From assembly GCF_000016345.1 (NCBI RefSeq), contig NC_009379.1, forward strand, positions 1,302,001 to 1,366,000: 64,000 nucleotides of DNA, in the 5' to 3' direction. The notes under the pieces are model-generated. The model saw nothing but the letters and a program-made list of their open reading frames with translations. It was not told the origin of the DNA and did no database searches. Positions within the stretch are counted from its first letter, which is position 1. The number at the start of each line of letters is the position of its first letter. The position numbers were made by a program, and so were the translations under genes. The DNA is from Polynucleobacter asymbioticus QLW-P1DMWA-1. Its GTDB lineage: Bacteria; Pseudomonadota; Gammaproteobacteria; Burkholderiales; Burkholderiaceae. Shown here one piece after another: positions 56,029 to 64,000 of this stretch.

Positions 56029-57393
56029 TTAGTGCTTTTTGCCCTTTTTACCCTTATCCGCATCAACATAAGGGTTCTTGGCGGTATTCATTTGAATTCT
56101 CAAGGGGGTGCCGCGTAACTTAAAGACATCTCTAAAACGGCCTTCTAAATAGCGCTTATAGCTATCGGTCACGCCACTCAGTGATGTGCCATGAATTACC
56201 ACAATGGGGGGATTCATACCACCTTGGTGCGCGTAACGCAATTTAGGGCGGCCCATGCCGACACGTTTAGGCTGCTGATGCTCGATCGCCTCTTGCAAGA
56301 TACGAGTCAAACGTGGGGTTGGCAACTTAGCCATAGCAGCTGCATAGGCTGCATCCACATCCTTAAAGAGGTCTTTGAGGCCAGTACCTTTTTTAGCAGA
56401 AATCGGATGGACATTTGCAAAGTCCAAGAAACGAAGTTTTTGGGCGATCTCTAAACGCGCACGCTCTTTAACGTAAGCATCAAGACCATCCCATTTATTA
56501 ACAGCCACTACAAGCGCTCGCCCTGCTTCAACAATAAAGCCAGCAATGTGTGCATCTTGCTCAGAAATATCTTGCTGCGCATCTAACATCAAGATCACCA
56601 CATTGCAATCTGCAATTGCTTGCAAGGTTTTCACTACTGAGAATTTCTCAATCGCTTCAAATACTTTGCCACGACGACGCAAGCCGGCAGTATCAACCAA
56701 GATATACGGCTTGCCATTGCGCTCAAAAGGAACTTCGATGGCATCACGAGTAGTACCTGGCATGTCAAATGCAATAACGCGTTCTTCACCGATTAACTTA
56801 TTAATCAATGTGGACTTACCCACGTTTGGACGCCCCACTACAGCAATCTTCATTGGACGATTAGGATCGTTCGCTAATTCATCTTCATCGGGTTCTGCAA
56901 TTCCCAATGAATCGAGTGCATCATCGATCAAGCCTTTAACGCCATCACCATGCGCTGAAGAGATTGGGAAAGGCTCACCTAAACCAAGCTCATGAAAGTC
57001 TGCAGTAACAATACCGGATTGCATGCCCTCAGTTTTATTGACTGCCAAAATGACTGGTCGACCAGTCTTGCGCAAGAAATCAGCAATCACGCGATCTTGC
57101 GGAGCCATTCCAAGTCGGCCATCCACCAAGAAAATCACAATGTCTGATTCAGCAACGGCTTGTTTTGTTTGTTTGGCCATCTCGGCCACAATGCCGGTCT
57201 TTGCTACTGGTTCAAAACCGCCGGTATCAACGCAAATAAAAGCACGTTCGCCAATGCGGCCCTTACCGTAGTGGCGATCTCGCGTTAAGCCTGAAAAATC
57301 GGCAACTAAAGCATCACGCGAACGTGTGAGGCGATTAAAGAGTGTGGACTTCCCAACATTAGGGCGCCCGACAATAGTGATGACTGGATTCAT
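56029..57393 (-). CDS. der: GTPase Der (EngA)
   Basis: This tandem-G-domain GTPase is essential for 50S ribosome assembly. The 454 residues carry two G1 loops ([14 protein letters not shown] at 8-21 and [14 protein letters not shown] near 188), two NKxD motifs (NKTEG, NKWDG) and the C-terminal KH-like domain ending with a basic Lys-rich tail. It overlaps the bamB stop by 4 bp. Confidence 0.96.
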   Translation of the reverse strand: MNPVITIVGRPNVGKSTLFNRLTRSRDALVADFSGLTRDRHYGKGRIGERAFICVDTGGFEPVAKTGIVAEMAKQTKQAVAESDIVIFLVDGRLGMAPQDRVIADFLRKTGRPVILAVNKTEGMQSGIVTADFHELGLGEPFPISSAHGDGVKGLIDDALDSLGIAEPDEDELANDPNRPMKIAVVGRPNVGKSTLINKLIGEERVIAFDMPGTTRDAIEVPFERNGKPYILVDTAGLRRRGKVFEAIEKFSVVKTLQAIADCNVVILMLDAQQDISEQDAHIAGFIVEAGRALVVAVNKWDGLDAYVKERARLEIAQKLRFLDFANVHPISAKKGTGLKDLFKDVDAAYAAAMAKLPTPRLTRILQEAIEHQQPKRVGMGRPKLRYAHQGGMNPPIVVIHGTSLSGVTDSYKRYLEGRFRDVFKLRGTPLRIQMNTAKNPYVDADKGKKGKKH

Positions 57394-58559
57394 TTTGGAC
57401 TGTACGCCGCTATTTTTCCACCTTGAGATTGAATCAAGATGAGACCGCCTACTGCAATCGGGGCGGCTGTGATTGGACTGCTATCGTGACGGATACGCGC
57501 AAGCATCTTGCCATCCGCCTGTGAAAGTGCATGCACGTAACCTTGCGCATCACCCATGAGTAATACCTTGCCAATTGCGAGCGGTTCACCCACATCGCGG
57601 AAAGTCATCTGAACGTTTTCCCAGACCTGAGTGCCATCTTTGGTTGCAAAAGCGGTGACATACGATTTTTCATTGGCTGAAAATACAAGCTCAGGACTTT
57701 GAGCGGTTCCGGTATAACTTGAATAATCCTTAAACCACAAAAGATTGCCGGTACGCGCTTGGGCACAACCAATTCGCCCTTGATAAGACACTGCACACAA
57801 TGTGTCGCCTTCCATGCTAGGTCTAGCAGACACATCATTTAAGCGTTCAATTTCTGAAAATCCTTTAGGGAAAGATACCGGTGTTTCCCAAATCAATCCG
57901 CCATTGGCAATCGCGATCATGCCAAAACGTCCACCAGCAAAACCAGTCACAATCACTTCATTGTTGATTGGCAGCATGCCATATCCAACTCGTAATGAGA
58001 GAGCAGATTGTTGGCGCTGGTAAATCCATTTACGCGCACCCGTTTGGGCATCTAAGCCAACAAATCGATTGTCTAGAGTGCGAATCACCACAATGCCAGA
58101 AGCAACTACAGGCTCACTTAAGACTTCGCTACCTACACCGACATTCCATAACGGTTTACCGGTGTCGTCATAGGCATAAACAAGGCCCTTTGTGGTTACA
58201 GCGACTGTGGTTCGACCATCGGATCCCGGACCAACAGCCAGATTTTCTGGAACAGAAACTTCCCATGCCTTGGCGCCTGACTGCAAATTGATCTTCGCTA
58301 GATTGCCACTGTGTGAAGCAACGTATACAGCATCTCCAGCCACTACAGGATGAAAGTTATAGGGCTCTGAGGAGCCAATACTAGTAGACCAAACAGGCTG
58401 TAAATCAAACTGATTAGAGACTGGGACCAAAGCTGCTGGTTGACGTACCCGTGAATTTCCAGAGCATGCTACTAAAGCAAGTGCAGCAGTACCAATCAAT
58501 AAAGTACTGCACAGTATTTTTGGTAAACGCTTCATCGCCTTTATCCCTGTAGTCATCAC
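57390..58559 (-). CDS. bamB: Outer-membrane assembly lipoprotein BamB
   Basis: This is a lipoprotein of the BAM complex that helps insert beta-barrel proteins into the outer membrane. The signal peptide ends at the lipobox LVAC (Cys near residue 32), followed by an eight-bladed PQQ-type propeller with repeats such as [20 protein letters not shown] and GARKW. The start ATG overlaps the yfgM stop (ATGA). An internal ATG at 58535 would shorten the signal; the first is preferred because GGAGGAG lies in front of it. Confidence 0.92.
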   Translation of the reverse strand: MMTTGIKAMKRLPKILCSTLLIGTAALALVACSGNSRVRQPAALVPVSNQFDLQPVWSTSIGSSEPYNFHPVVAGDAVYVASHSGNLAKINLQSGAKAWEVSVPENLAVGPGSDGRTTVAVTTKGLVYAYDDTGKPLWNVGVGSEVLSEPVVASGIVVIRTLDNRFVGLDAQTGARKWIYQRQQSALSLRVGYGMLPINNEVIVTGFAGGRFGMIAIANGGLIWETPVSFPKGFSEIERLNDVSARPSMEGDTLCAVSYQGRIGCAQARTGNLLWFKDYSSYTGTAQSPELVFSANEKSYVTAFATKDGTQVWENVQMTFRDVGEPLAIGKVLLMGDAQGYVHALSQADGKMLARIRHDSSPITAAPIAVGGLILIQSQGGKIAAYSPK

Positions 58560-59215
58560 TGAGCAACTCCTCCAACGGCATCCAACTTCACCTTCAATAG
58601 GCGACGCGCCTCTTCTGGAAATTCTTTATCTTGGTCTAATTTTTTCCACGCCGCTTGATAACTATTCTTGGCTTCAGGAATATTCTTTTGAGCCAAGTAC
58701 CAATCGCCGCGACGCTCAAGCCATAGCGCCTCAAATCCAGCAACTGGCTTATCTTTTAGAATTTGATCTGCTTCAGCAAAATCCTTCTCGCTGCCCCGCT
58801 CAATTAACTGAGAGACCAAACGCATTTTTGCCAAAGCTAAATATCCCTCATTGGATGCGTTCTTAGCAGTCCAGCGTAAATAATCTAATGACTTGGCACT
58901 ATCCCCAGCGTCCGCCGCAATTCTGGCGGCAACCAAACTCGACATCGGAGCATATGGTGTACGACCAAAGTCTTTTTGCAAGTCGTCAGCAGCACGCAAA
59001 GTCTGCTCCTTATCGCCTTTAGCAATCGCACTGACCATCGTTTCATAAAGCTTGGATGCTTCAAGAGCTTGGTTATTACGCCACCACTGGTATCCACTGT
59101 AGGCAGCATAAGCAAACAAAGCAGCAGTCGCCACCCCAGTAATCAAGTTACGGTATTTTTGCCAAAACGCTTTAAATTGGTCTAACTGTTCTTGTTCTTC
59201 TAGGTCTAAAGGCAT
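58556..59215 (-). CDS. YfgM-type TPR protein
   Basis: This inner-membrane protein has a single N-terminal transmembrane helix (ITGVATAALFAYAAYSGYQWW) and a periplasmic TPR domain of about 160 residues. YfgM homologues link the Sec translocon and periplasmic chaperones. Start residues MPLDLEEQEQLDQFKAFWQ match the family. It lies between hisS and bamB, the usual place. Confidence 0.9.
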   Translation of the reverse strand: MPLDLEEQEQLDQFKAFWQKYRNLITGVATAALFAYAAYSGYQWWRNNQALEASKLYETMVSAIAKGDKEQTLRAADDLQKDFGRTPYAPMSSLVAARIAADAGDSAKSLDYLRWTAKNASNEGYLALAKMRLVSQLIERGSEKDFAEADQILKDKPVAGFEALWLERRGDWYLAQKNIPEAKNSYQAAWKKLDQDKEFPEEARRLLKVKLDAVGGVAQ

Positions 59216-59274
59216 GTCAATCCAGGGTAATTATTAGTAATTAAAGGCTAATTCAGTTGTTTACTAGTCTTATT

Positions 59275-60603
59275 CTATTCGGAGGCGCCTACTAAGGCAT
59301 CAATTGCTGCTCCCAGGACCTCATCCAGCGGGACAGACTTCTGCTCCCCGGTACCCCTTAGGTCTTTGAGTTGAGCTTCATTTTTGGCCAGTTCATCAGG
59401 CCCAATAATCACAGCAAAAGCAGCACCACTAGCATCTGCCTTCTTCATTTGCGACTTAAAACTGGCAGATTGACCATCTGGAGGGCAAAAAAGGATGGTA
59501 TCGATTCCAGCGCTACGCAAACGCTCAGCAATAATCATTGCTGCAGTCAAGGTTTCTCCGCCCTGATGCAATACAAAAATATCGCATTGAGCTTGGGCTT
59601 CTGGTAAAGAACCAGAAACCTTCATCAACTCTAAAACCCGTTCCATTCCCATTGCCCAACCACAAGCAGGGGCAGCTTTACCACCCATACGCTCAATCAG
59701 GGGATCATAACGACCACCGCCTGCAATAGTTCCTTGTGCGCCCAACTCTTCAGTCACCCATTCAAACACGGTGAGGTTGTAGTAATCGAGTCCACGAACT
59801 AAACGAGGATTAATCTTGCACGGAATATTATTTGCTTTTAGTAAGGCTTGTACTGCATTGAAGTGCTTGAGCGACTCTTCACCCAAAAAATCTAATAGCT
59901 GTGGTGCACCGTCAATTAATGTCTGCATTTCGGGATTTTTAGAATCCAAAATACGCAAAGGATTGGTAAGAAGGCGACGTCGTGAATCTTCATCTAATTG
60001 AGATTGATGTTTCTCGAAATATTTAATCAAGGCTGCACGATGTTCAGCGCGCTCATTGGCTTGCCCTAGGGAGTTAATTTCTAGACGAACCCCTTTAAGA
60101 CCCAATTCATCCCAAAGACGTTGACCCATCAAGATGATCTCAGCATCAATATCAGGACCTGCAAAACCTAAGGCCTCAATCCCGAACTGATGAAATTGAC
60201 GATAACGACCGCGCTGTGGACGCTCATGACGGAACATAGGGCCTGTATACCAAAGGCGCTTTGGTCCTTCGTACAGTAAATTATTTTCAATTACAGAGCG
60301 TACTACTGCAGCTGTTCCCTCGGGACGTAAAGTGAGTTGCTCACCATTTAATCGATCCTCAAAGGAATACATTTCTTTTTCAACAATGTCGGTGACTTCA
60401 CCAATACCGCGTTGAAATACTGCTGTTGCCTCAACAATGGGCGTTCTCAAAAATTCATAGCCATAGGCACGGGTTAAATCGCGTAGCACATGATCAAGGT
60501 GTGCCCAATGCGCAGCATCTGCTGGCAGCAAATCATTCATGCCGCGCACGCCATTTATTTTTTGCGTCTTCTGGACTTTTTCTGGTTTGTTTTGATCAGT
60601 CAT
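59275..60603 (-). CDS. hisS: Histidyl-tRNA synthetase
   Basis: This is a class II synthetase, 442 residues. Visible are motif 1 region ([19 protein letters not shown]), motif 2 ([21 protein letters not shown]), His-specific [13 protein letters not shown], motif 3 ([31 protein letters not shown]; key Arg in GMER) and a C-terminal anticodon-binding domain. It lies between ispG and yfgM in the conserved cluster. Confidence 0.97.
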   Translation of the reverse strand: MTDQNKPEKVQKTQKINGVRGMNDLLPADAAHWAHLDHVLRDLTRAYGYEFLRTPIVEATAVFQRGIGEVTDIVEKEMYSFEDRLNGEQLTLRPEGTAAVVRSVIENNLLYEGPKRLWYTGPMFRHERPQRGRYRQFHQFGIEALGFAGPDIDAEIILMGQRLWDELGLKGVRLEINSLGQANERAEHRAALIKYFEKHQSQLDEDSRRRLLTNPLRILDSKNPEMQTLIDGAPQLLDFLGEESLKHFNAVQALLKANNIPCKINPRLVRGLDYYNLTVFEWVTEELGAQGTIAGGGRYDPLIERMGGKAAPACGWAMGMERVLELMKVSGSLPEAQAQCDIFVLHQGGETLTAAMIIAERLRSAGIDTILFCPPDGQSASFKSQMKKADASGAAFAVIIGPDELAKNEAQLKDLRGTGEQKSVPLDEVLGAAIDALVGASE

Positions 60604-60627
60604 TTTTATTCTTGTTCTAGCGTGGCT

Positions 60628-61899
60628 TTAGTCAACTTTTGCTGCGTAGTTCTGTTTCACATAATCATCAACAATCACCTGAAACTCCTGCGCAATGTTT
60701 TCGCCGCGCAATGTTTTTACTTTGACACCATCGACAAATACGGGGGCGGCGGGTGTTTCACCCGTTCCCGGCAAAGAAATACCTATATTGGCATGCTTAC
60801 TCTCGCCGGGGCCGTTGACAATGCAGCCCATCACAGCCACATTCATTTCTTCCACACCAGGATGGGTCTTTTTCCAAACCGGCATCTGTTGGCGCAAATA
60901 GGACTGAATATTGGCTGCTAACTCTTGGAATGTCGTACTAGTTGTTCTGCCACAACCTGGACAGGCAATAACCATTGGTGTGAAATTACGTAATCCCATG
61001 GTTTGCAAAATCTCTTGAGCAACAATCACCTCGTTCTCACGTGGCGCGCCAGGATCAGGGGTTAATGACACTCGAATCGTATCGCCGATACCCTCTTGCA
61101 ACAAAATACCCATAGCTGCTGTCGAAGCAACAATCCCTTTGCTTCCCATGCCTGCTTCAGTTAAGCCTAAATGGAGCGGGTAATCAGAGCGACGTGAGAG
61201 ATCGCGATAAACAGCTACCAAGTCCTGCACATTACTCACCTTGCAAGACAGCAAAATTTGGTCTGGATTCATACCCAGCTCTACTGCTTTTTCTGCAGAC
61301 TGCAAGGCCGATTGAATTAATGCTTCGATCATGACTTCTTGAGCTGTCTTTGGGGTAGCTAGTGCTGCGTTGCTATCCATAATGCTCGCTAACAGCTCTT
61401 GATCCAAGCTACCCCAATTCACACCAATGCGGACTGGCTTGTCGTACTTGCAGGCCACTTCAATCATCTGCGCAAATTGTGGGTCACGCTTAGCGCCCTT
61501 ACCCACATTGCCTGGATTGATGCGATATTTGGAGAGTGCTTTAGCGCACTCTGGAAAATCATTTAATAAAGTATGGCCGTTGTAATGAAAGTCGCCAATC
61601 AACGGCACCAACACATCCATCTTGTCTAGCTGTTCACGAATGTAAGGCACGGCTGCCGCAGCAGCTGGCGTATCTACAGTAATCCGCACCATCTCTGAAC
61701 CAGCGCGAGCCAATTCTTTTACTTGAATCGCAGTGCCAATTACATCGGCAGTATCGGTATTTGTCATAGACTGCACGCGGACTGGCGCGTTGCCACCAAC
61801 CGTAATAACGTTTGTTTTCCAGGCAACCGTTGCTTGACGTGTTGCTCTCTTAGGGGATGGTCCTAATGGTAACTTTGGTAAAGAATTATTCGAGCTCAT
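60628..61899 (-). CDS. ispG: 4-hydroxy-3-methylbut-2-enyl-diphosphate synthase
   Basis: This is a penultimate-step enzyme of the MEP isoprenoid pathway, using a [4Fe-4S] cluster. The 423 residues start with a TIM-barrel ([12 protein letters not shown]) and end with the cluster domain: [14 protein letters not shown] with two Cys and [16 protein letters not shown] with the third Cys. The length is typical of beta/gamma-proteobacterial IspG with a small insert. It follows rlmN by 13 bp. Confidence 0.96.
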   Translation of the reverse strand: MSSNNSLPKLPLGPSPKRATRQATVAWKTNVITVGGNAPVRVQSMTNTDTADVIGTAIQVKELARAGSEMVRITVDTPAAAAAVPYIREQLDKMDVLVPLIGDFHYNGHTLLNDFPECAKALSKYRINPGNVGKGAKRDPQFAQMIEVACKYDKPVRIGVNWGSLDQELLASIMDSNAALATPKTAQEVMIEALIQSALQSAEKAVELGMNPDQILLSCKVSNVQDLVAVYRDLSRRSDYPLHLGLTEAGMGSKGIVASTAAMGILLQEGIGDTIRVSLTPDPGAPRENEVIVAQEILQTMGLRNFTPMVIACPGCGRTTSTTFQELAANIQSYLRQQMPVWKKTHPGVEEMNVAVMGCIVNGPGESKHANIGISLPGTGETPAAPVFVDGVKVKTLRGENIAQEFQVIVDDYVKQNYAAKVD

Positions 61900-61912
61900 C
61901 GAGGTTAAATTT

Positions 61913-63121
61913 TTAAGTTAACTTTTTGAGCCATTCAATTGGCTGCTCGTTAGGTTGTACATCAGACTCTACTTCTGCAATTTCGATCTCAGCGCTATGT
62001 ATATCGCGCTCACGCACACGAGTACGGTCAACAACATCGCCAGCCAACTGACCGCACGCAGCGGCAATATCGTCGCCGCGTGTTTTACGCACAGTGGCTA
62101 CCATTCCAGCATCTAACAGAATGCCAGCAAAGGCATTGACTCGCTGAGCCGATGAACGCTTTAACCCAGATTCAGGAAAAGGATTAAATGGAATGAGATT
62201 GATCTTGCACTTAATATTTCTCAGCAAGCGAACCAATTCTTTCGCCTGAATATCCGAATCATTAACGCCGTCAAGCATGCAGTATTCAAAGGTCAAGAAA
62301 TCTCTTGGTGCAAATGGCAAGTAGCGCTCACAGGCATCAAGCAATTCACGCAATGGATATTTTTGATTTAGAGGAACCAACTGATCTCGCAAGGCATCGT
62401 TAGGCGCATGCAATGAAACTGCCAAGGCAACTGGACAATCTTGCGCTAGACGATCAATCATCGGCACAACACCTGATGTAGATACTGTGACACGACGGCG
62501 AGACAATCCATACGCTCTATCGTCGAGCATTAAACGCAATGCAGAAACAACATTGTCGTAGTTCAGTAAAGGCTCACCCATACCCATCATCACCACATTG
62601 GAAATGACACGTCCAGTGTGCTCCCAGCCTGGGGTGGGATATTTTTCAATTCTGCGAATAGCCTCGGGATCGTTGCGCAAAAGATGCTCTGCAAACCAGA
62701 GTTGGCCAATGATTTCACCTGAGGTGAGATTACGTGAAAAGCCTTGGCGGCCTGTCGAGCAAAAACGACAATTGACAGCACAGCCTGCCTGAGAAGAGAT
62801 GCACAATGTACCTCGATCATCCTCGGGAATAAATACGGATTCAACCGCATTACCGGCGCCGACATCCAGCAACCACTTGCGTGTGCCGTCTGTAGCATGT
62901 TCATCTTTAATTACGGGGAGAGATAGGACTTCTACTTTATCGAGCAAAGTTGCTCGAAAGCTTTTTGCTAAATCACTCATGTCATTAATGTCGGATACAC
63001 CACGTTGATGTATCCATTGCATGAGTTGTTTTGCCCTAAAGGGCTTTTCATTCAACCCCGCGACATACGCTGCCATTTGGTCAGCGTCAAAATCTAAGAG
63101 ATTTACGCGCGGGGAGGTCAA
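61913..63121 (-). CDS. rlmN: Dual-specificity 23S rRNA/tRNA methyltransferase RlmN
   Basis: This is a radical SAM enzyme that methylates A2503 of 23S rRNA and A37 in some tRNAs. The 402 residues show the CxxxCxxC cluster in [20 protein letters not shown], the [12 protein letters not shown] motif and the catalytic C-terminal Cys in [15 protein letters not shown]. It is encoded after ndk, with a 34-bp gap. Confidence 0.97.
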   Translation of the reverse strand: MTSPRVNLLDFDADQMAAYVAGLNEKPFRAKQLMQWIHQRGVSDINDMSDLAKSFRATLLDKVEVLSLPVIKDEHATDGTRKWLLDVGAGNAVESVFIPEDDRGTLCISSQAGCAVNCRFCSTGRQGFSRNLTSGEIIGQLWFAEHLLRNDPEAIRRIEKYPTPGWEHTGRVISNVVMMGMGEPLLNYDNVVSALRLMLDDRAYGLSRRRVTVSTSGVVPMIDRLAQDCPVALAVSLHAPNDALRDQLVPLNQKYPLRELLDACERYLPFAPRDFLTFEYCMLDGVNDSDIQAKELVRLLRNIKCKINLIPFNPFPESGLKRSSAQRVNAFAGILLDAGMVATVRKTRGDDIAAACGQLAGDVVDRTRVRERDIHSAEIEIAEVESDVQPNEQPIEWLKKLT

Positions 63122-63155
63122 TGCGCCTACTTATAAATTAAATAGGTTTATAAAA

Positions 63156-63581
63156 TTAACGATTGAAAACATTCATGCCAGGGAAGAAGAAAGCAACTTC
63201 CACAGCAGCTGTTTCAGGAGCGTCAGAACCATGTACTGCATTAGCATCAATGCTGTCAGCAAAGTCAGCACGAATAGTGCCTTTATCTGCCTTCTTAGGA
63301 TCAGTAGCGCCCATCAAATCGCGGTTCTTAGCAATGGCGCCTTCGCCTTGCAATACTTGAATCATGACTGGACCAGAAATCATGAAGCTCACCAAATCTT
63401 TAAAGAAAGGACGATCTTTATGCACACCGTAGAACTGCTCAGCTTCATTTTGTGACAAATGCGCCATTCTGGAGGCAATGATCTTTAAACCAGCTGATTC
63501 GAAACGGTCATAGATTTTGCCGATGACGTTCTTAGCAACAGCATCAGGTTTGATAATAGAAAGGGTGCGTTCAATTGCCAT
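63156..63581 (-). CDS. ndk: Nucleoside diphosphate kinase
   Basis: This balances NTP pools by phosphate transfer. The 141 residues from the ATG at 63581 ([19 protein letters not shown]) are the standard size; the ATG at 63605 would add eight non-conserved residues. The catalytic His lies in [20 protein letters not shown]. The segment [15 protein letters not shown] and [16 protein letters not shown] are typical. It starts the ndk-rlmN-ispG-hisS cluster. Confidence 0.96.
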   Translation of the reverse strand: MAIERTLSIIKPDAVAKNVIGKIYDRFESAGLKIIASRMAHLSQNEAEQFYGVHKDRPFFKDLVSFMISGPVMIQVLQGEGAIAKNRDLMGATDPKKADKGTIRADFADSIDANAVHGSDAPETAAVEVAFFFPGMNVFNR

Positions 63582-63777
63582 GCAAGACTCCAATAGTGAT
63601 TTCAAAGGTATTTGTTGAATAGGCGCCGCAAGAATCCTAAAAGGACTCCATGCCCCGCCCTACTTCAACGACCCCCGAATTATACAATGCCTGACCGTAT
63701 TTACCCCTATAGGGGCTAGGCTAAGCCCTTGAATTTACAAGGCATAACCCCTCAAGCTGTAGTCTTTTTGCTCCTAA

Positions 63778-63806
63778 ACTTGAAATTGGGGTGTTTTGTC
63801 TATACT
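63778..63806 (+). promoter_or_regulatory. Likely promoter of the Bax-inhibitor-1-like gene
   Basis: The 280-bp gap between ndk and the last gene contains a -10 box TATACT (63801-63806) with ACTTGA 17 bp upstream (or TTGAAA at 15 bp). The predicted start leaves a leader of about 50 nt. GCCCCTATAGGGGC at 63706-63719 is an inverted repeat of unknown role. Nothing else was found in the gap. Confidence 0.45.
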
Positions 63807-63861
63807 TACTGTCAACAGCCCTTCATGGGCTCATGAGTTTAATTAAAAAGAAGGAGTCAAT

Positions 63862-64000
63862 ATGAGTGATCTGAACTCTTACGGCTTTGGGCAATCTAGC
63901 TCGATTAGCAATATCCAGGTTCGCAACCGCGTACTTCGAAATACCTATGCATTACTGGCCCTCTCCATGGTGCCAACAGTCATTGGTGCATGGCTTGGCG
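63862..64000 (+). CDS. Bax inhibitor-1/YccA family membrane protein (5' part)
   Basis: The gene begins with ATG at 63862, 6 nt after AAGGAG, and runs off the window after 46 codons. The visible start MSDLNSYGFGQSSSIS and RNRVLRNTYALLALSMVPT lead into the first transmembrane helix (VIGAWLG), as in the YccA/YbhL group. Only the N-terminus is available, so subgroup and length cannot be judged. Confidence 0.85.
   Translation, partial: MSDLNSYGFGQSSSISNIQVRNRVLRNTYALLALSMVPTVIGAWLG

Overview
The window looks like a chromosomal segment of a small-genome betaproteobacterium close to Polynucleobacter (Burkholderiales). This rests on the moderate GC content, the gene order ndk-rlmN-ispG-hisS-yfgM-bamB-der-hfq-hflX-hflK-hflC-hisZ-purA, a HisZ-type histidine pathway, a Bug/TctC solute receptor and a glnA-ntrB-ntrC operon. 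No database search was possible, so the taxonomic call is an inference.

Layout. 1-2254: end of an unidentified gene, fabI and a chromate-transporter-like gene. 2261-3319: an intact IS30-family element with a 3-bp target duplication. 3340-7583: a catabolic cluster (MaoC-type hydratase, MmgE/PrpD protein, CitE-type lyase, TctC receptor) that fits C5-dicarboxylate (itaconate/mesaconate-like) breakdown but lacks its CoA-activating enzyme. 7650-11238: a tightly coupled operon on the minus strand (ArnT/PMT-like glycosyltransferase, membrane-anchored sialidase-like propeller, multispanning protein). 11389-12255: an outer-membrane beta-barrel gene and a short ORF behind it. 12276-14927: a second, nearly identical IS30 copy interrupted by a 1593-bp IS110/IS1111-type element that carries a possible guide-RNA region. 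14985-19840: xth, ntrC, ntrB, glnA, with two strong NtrC-type palindromes upstream of glnA. 20047-28704: a CinA-type protein, an EI24 membrane protein, a three-gene envelope-type operon and hrpA. 28722-32413: argA, yggX, an unassigned structured RNA gene, rpiA and tal. 32480-37337: amidohydrolase, a long CoA-transferase and a GntP permease. 37449-41057: a DUF2892 protein, rlmB, rnr and tRNA-Leu(CAG). 41175-47091: transporters, a dienelactone hydrolase and several small unassigned genes. 47165-63581: glcB, purA, hisZ, hflC, hflK, hflX, hfq, der, bamB, yfgM, hisS, ispG, rlmN and ndk. The window ends inside a Bax-inhibitor-1 family gene.

Most notable points. (1) NtrC has GAFPGA instead of GAFTGA and has lost the first Walker B aspartate, although glnA keeps strong NtrC-type sites; this suggests activation that does not use sigma54 in the standard way. 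(2) The IS110-type element sits exactly at the second catalytic Asp region of an IS30 transposase, and the other IS30 copy gives the empty site, so its ends are fixed to within 3 bp. (3) IS30 copy 2 separates the outer-membrane protein gene from a well-formed promoter now 2.65 kb away. (4) A strong promoter, structured core and terminator between yggX and rpiA define a separate RNA gene. (5) The conserved start of HflX lies upstream of its first ATG, and the only plausible start there is a CTG overlapping the end of hfq.
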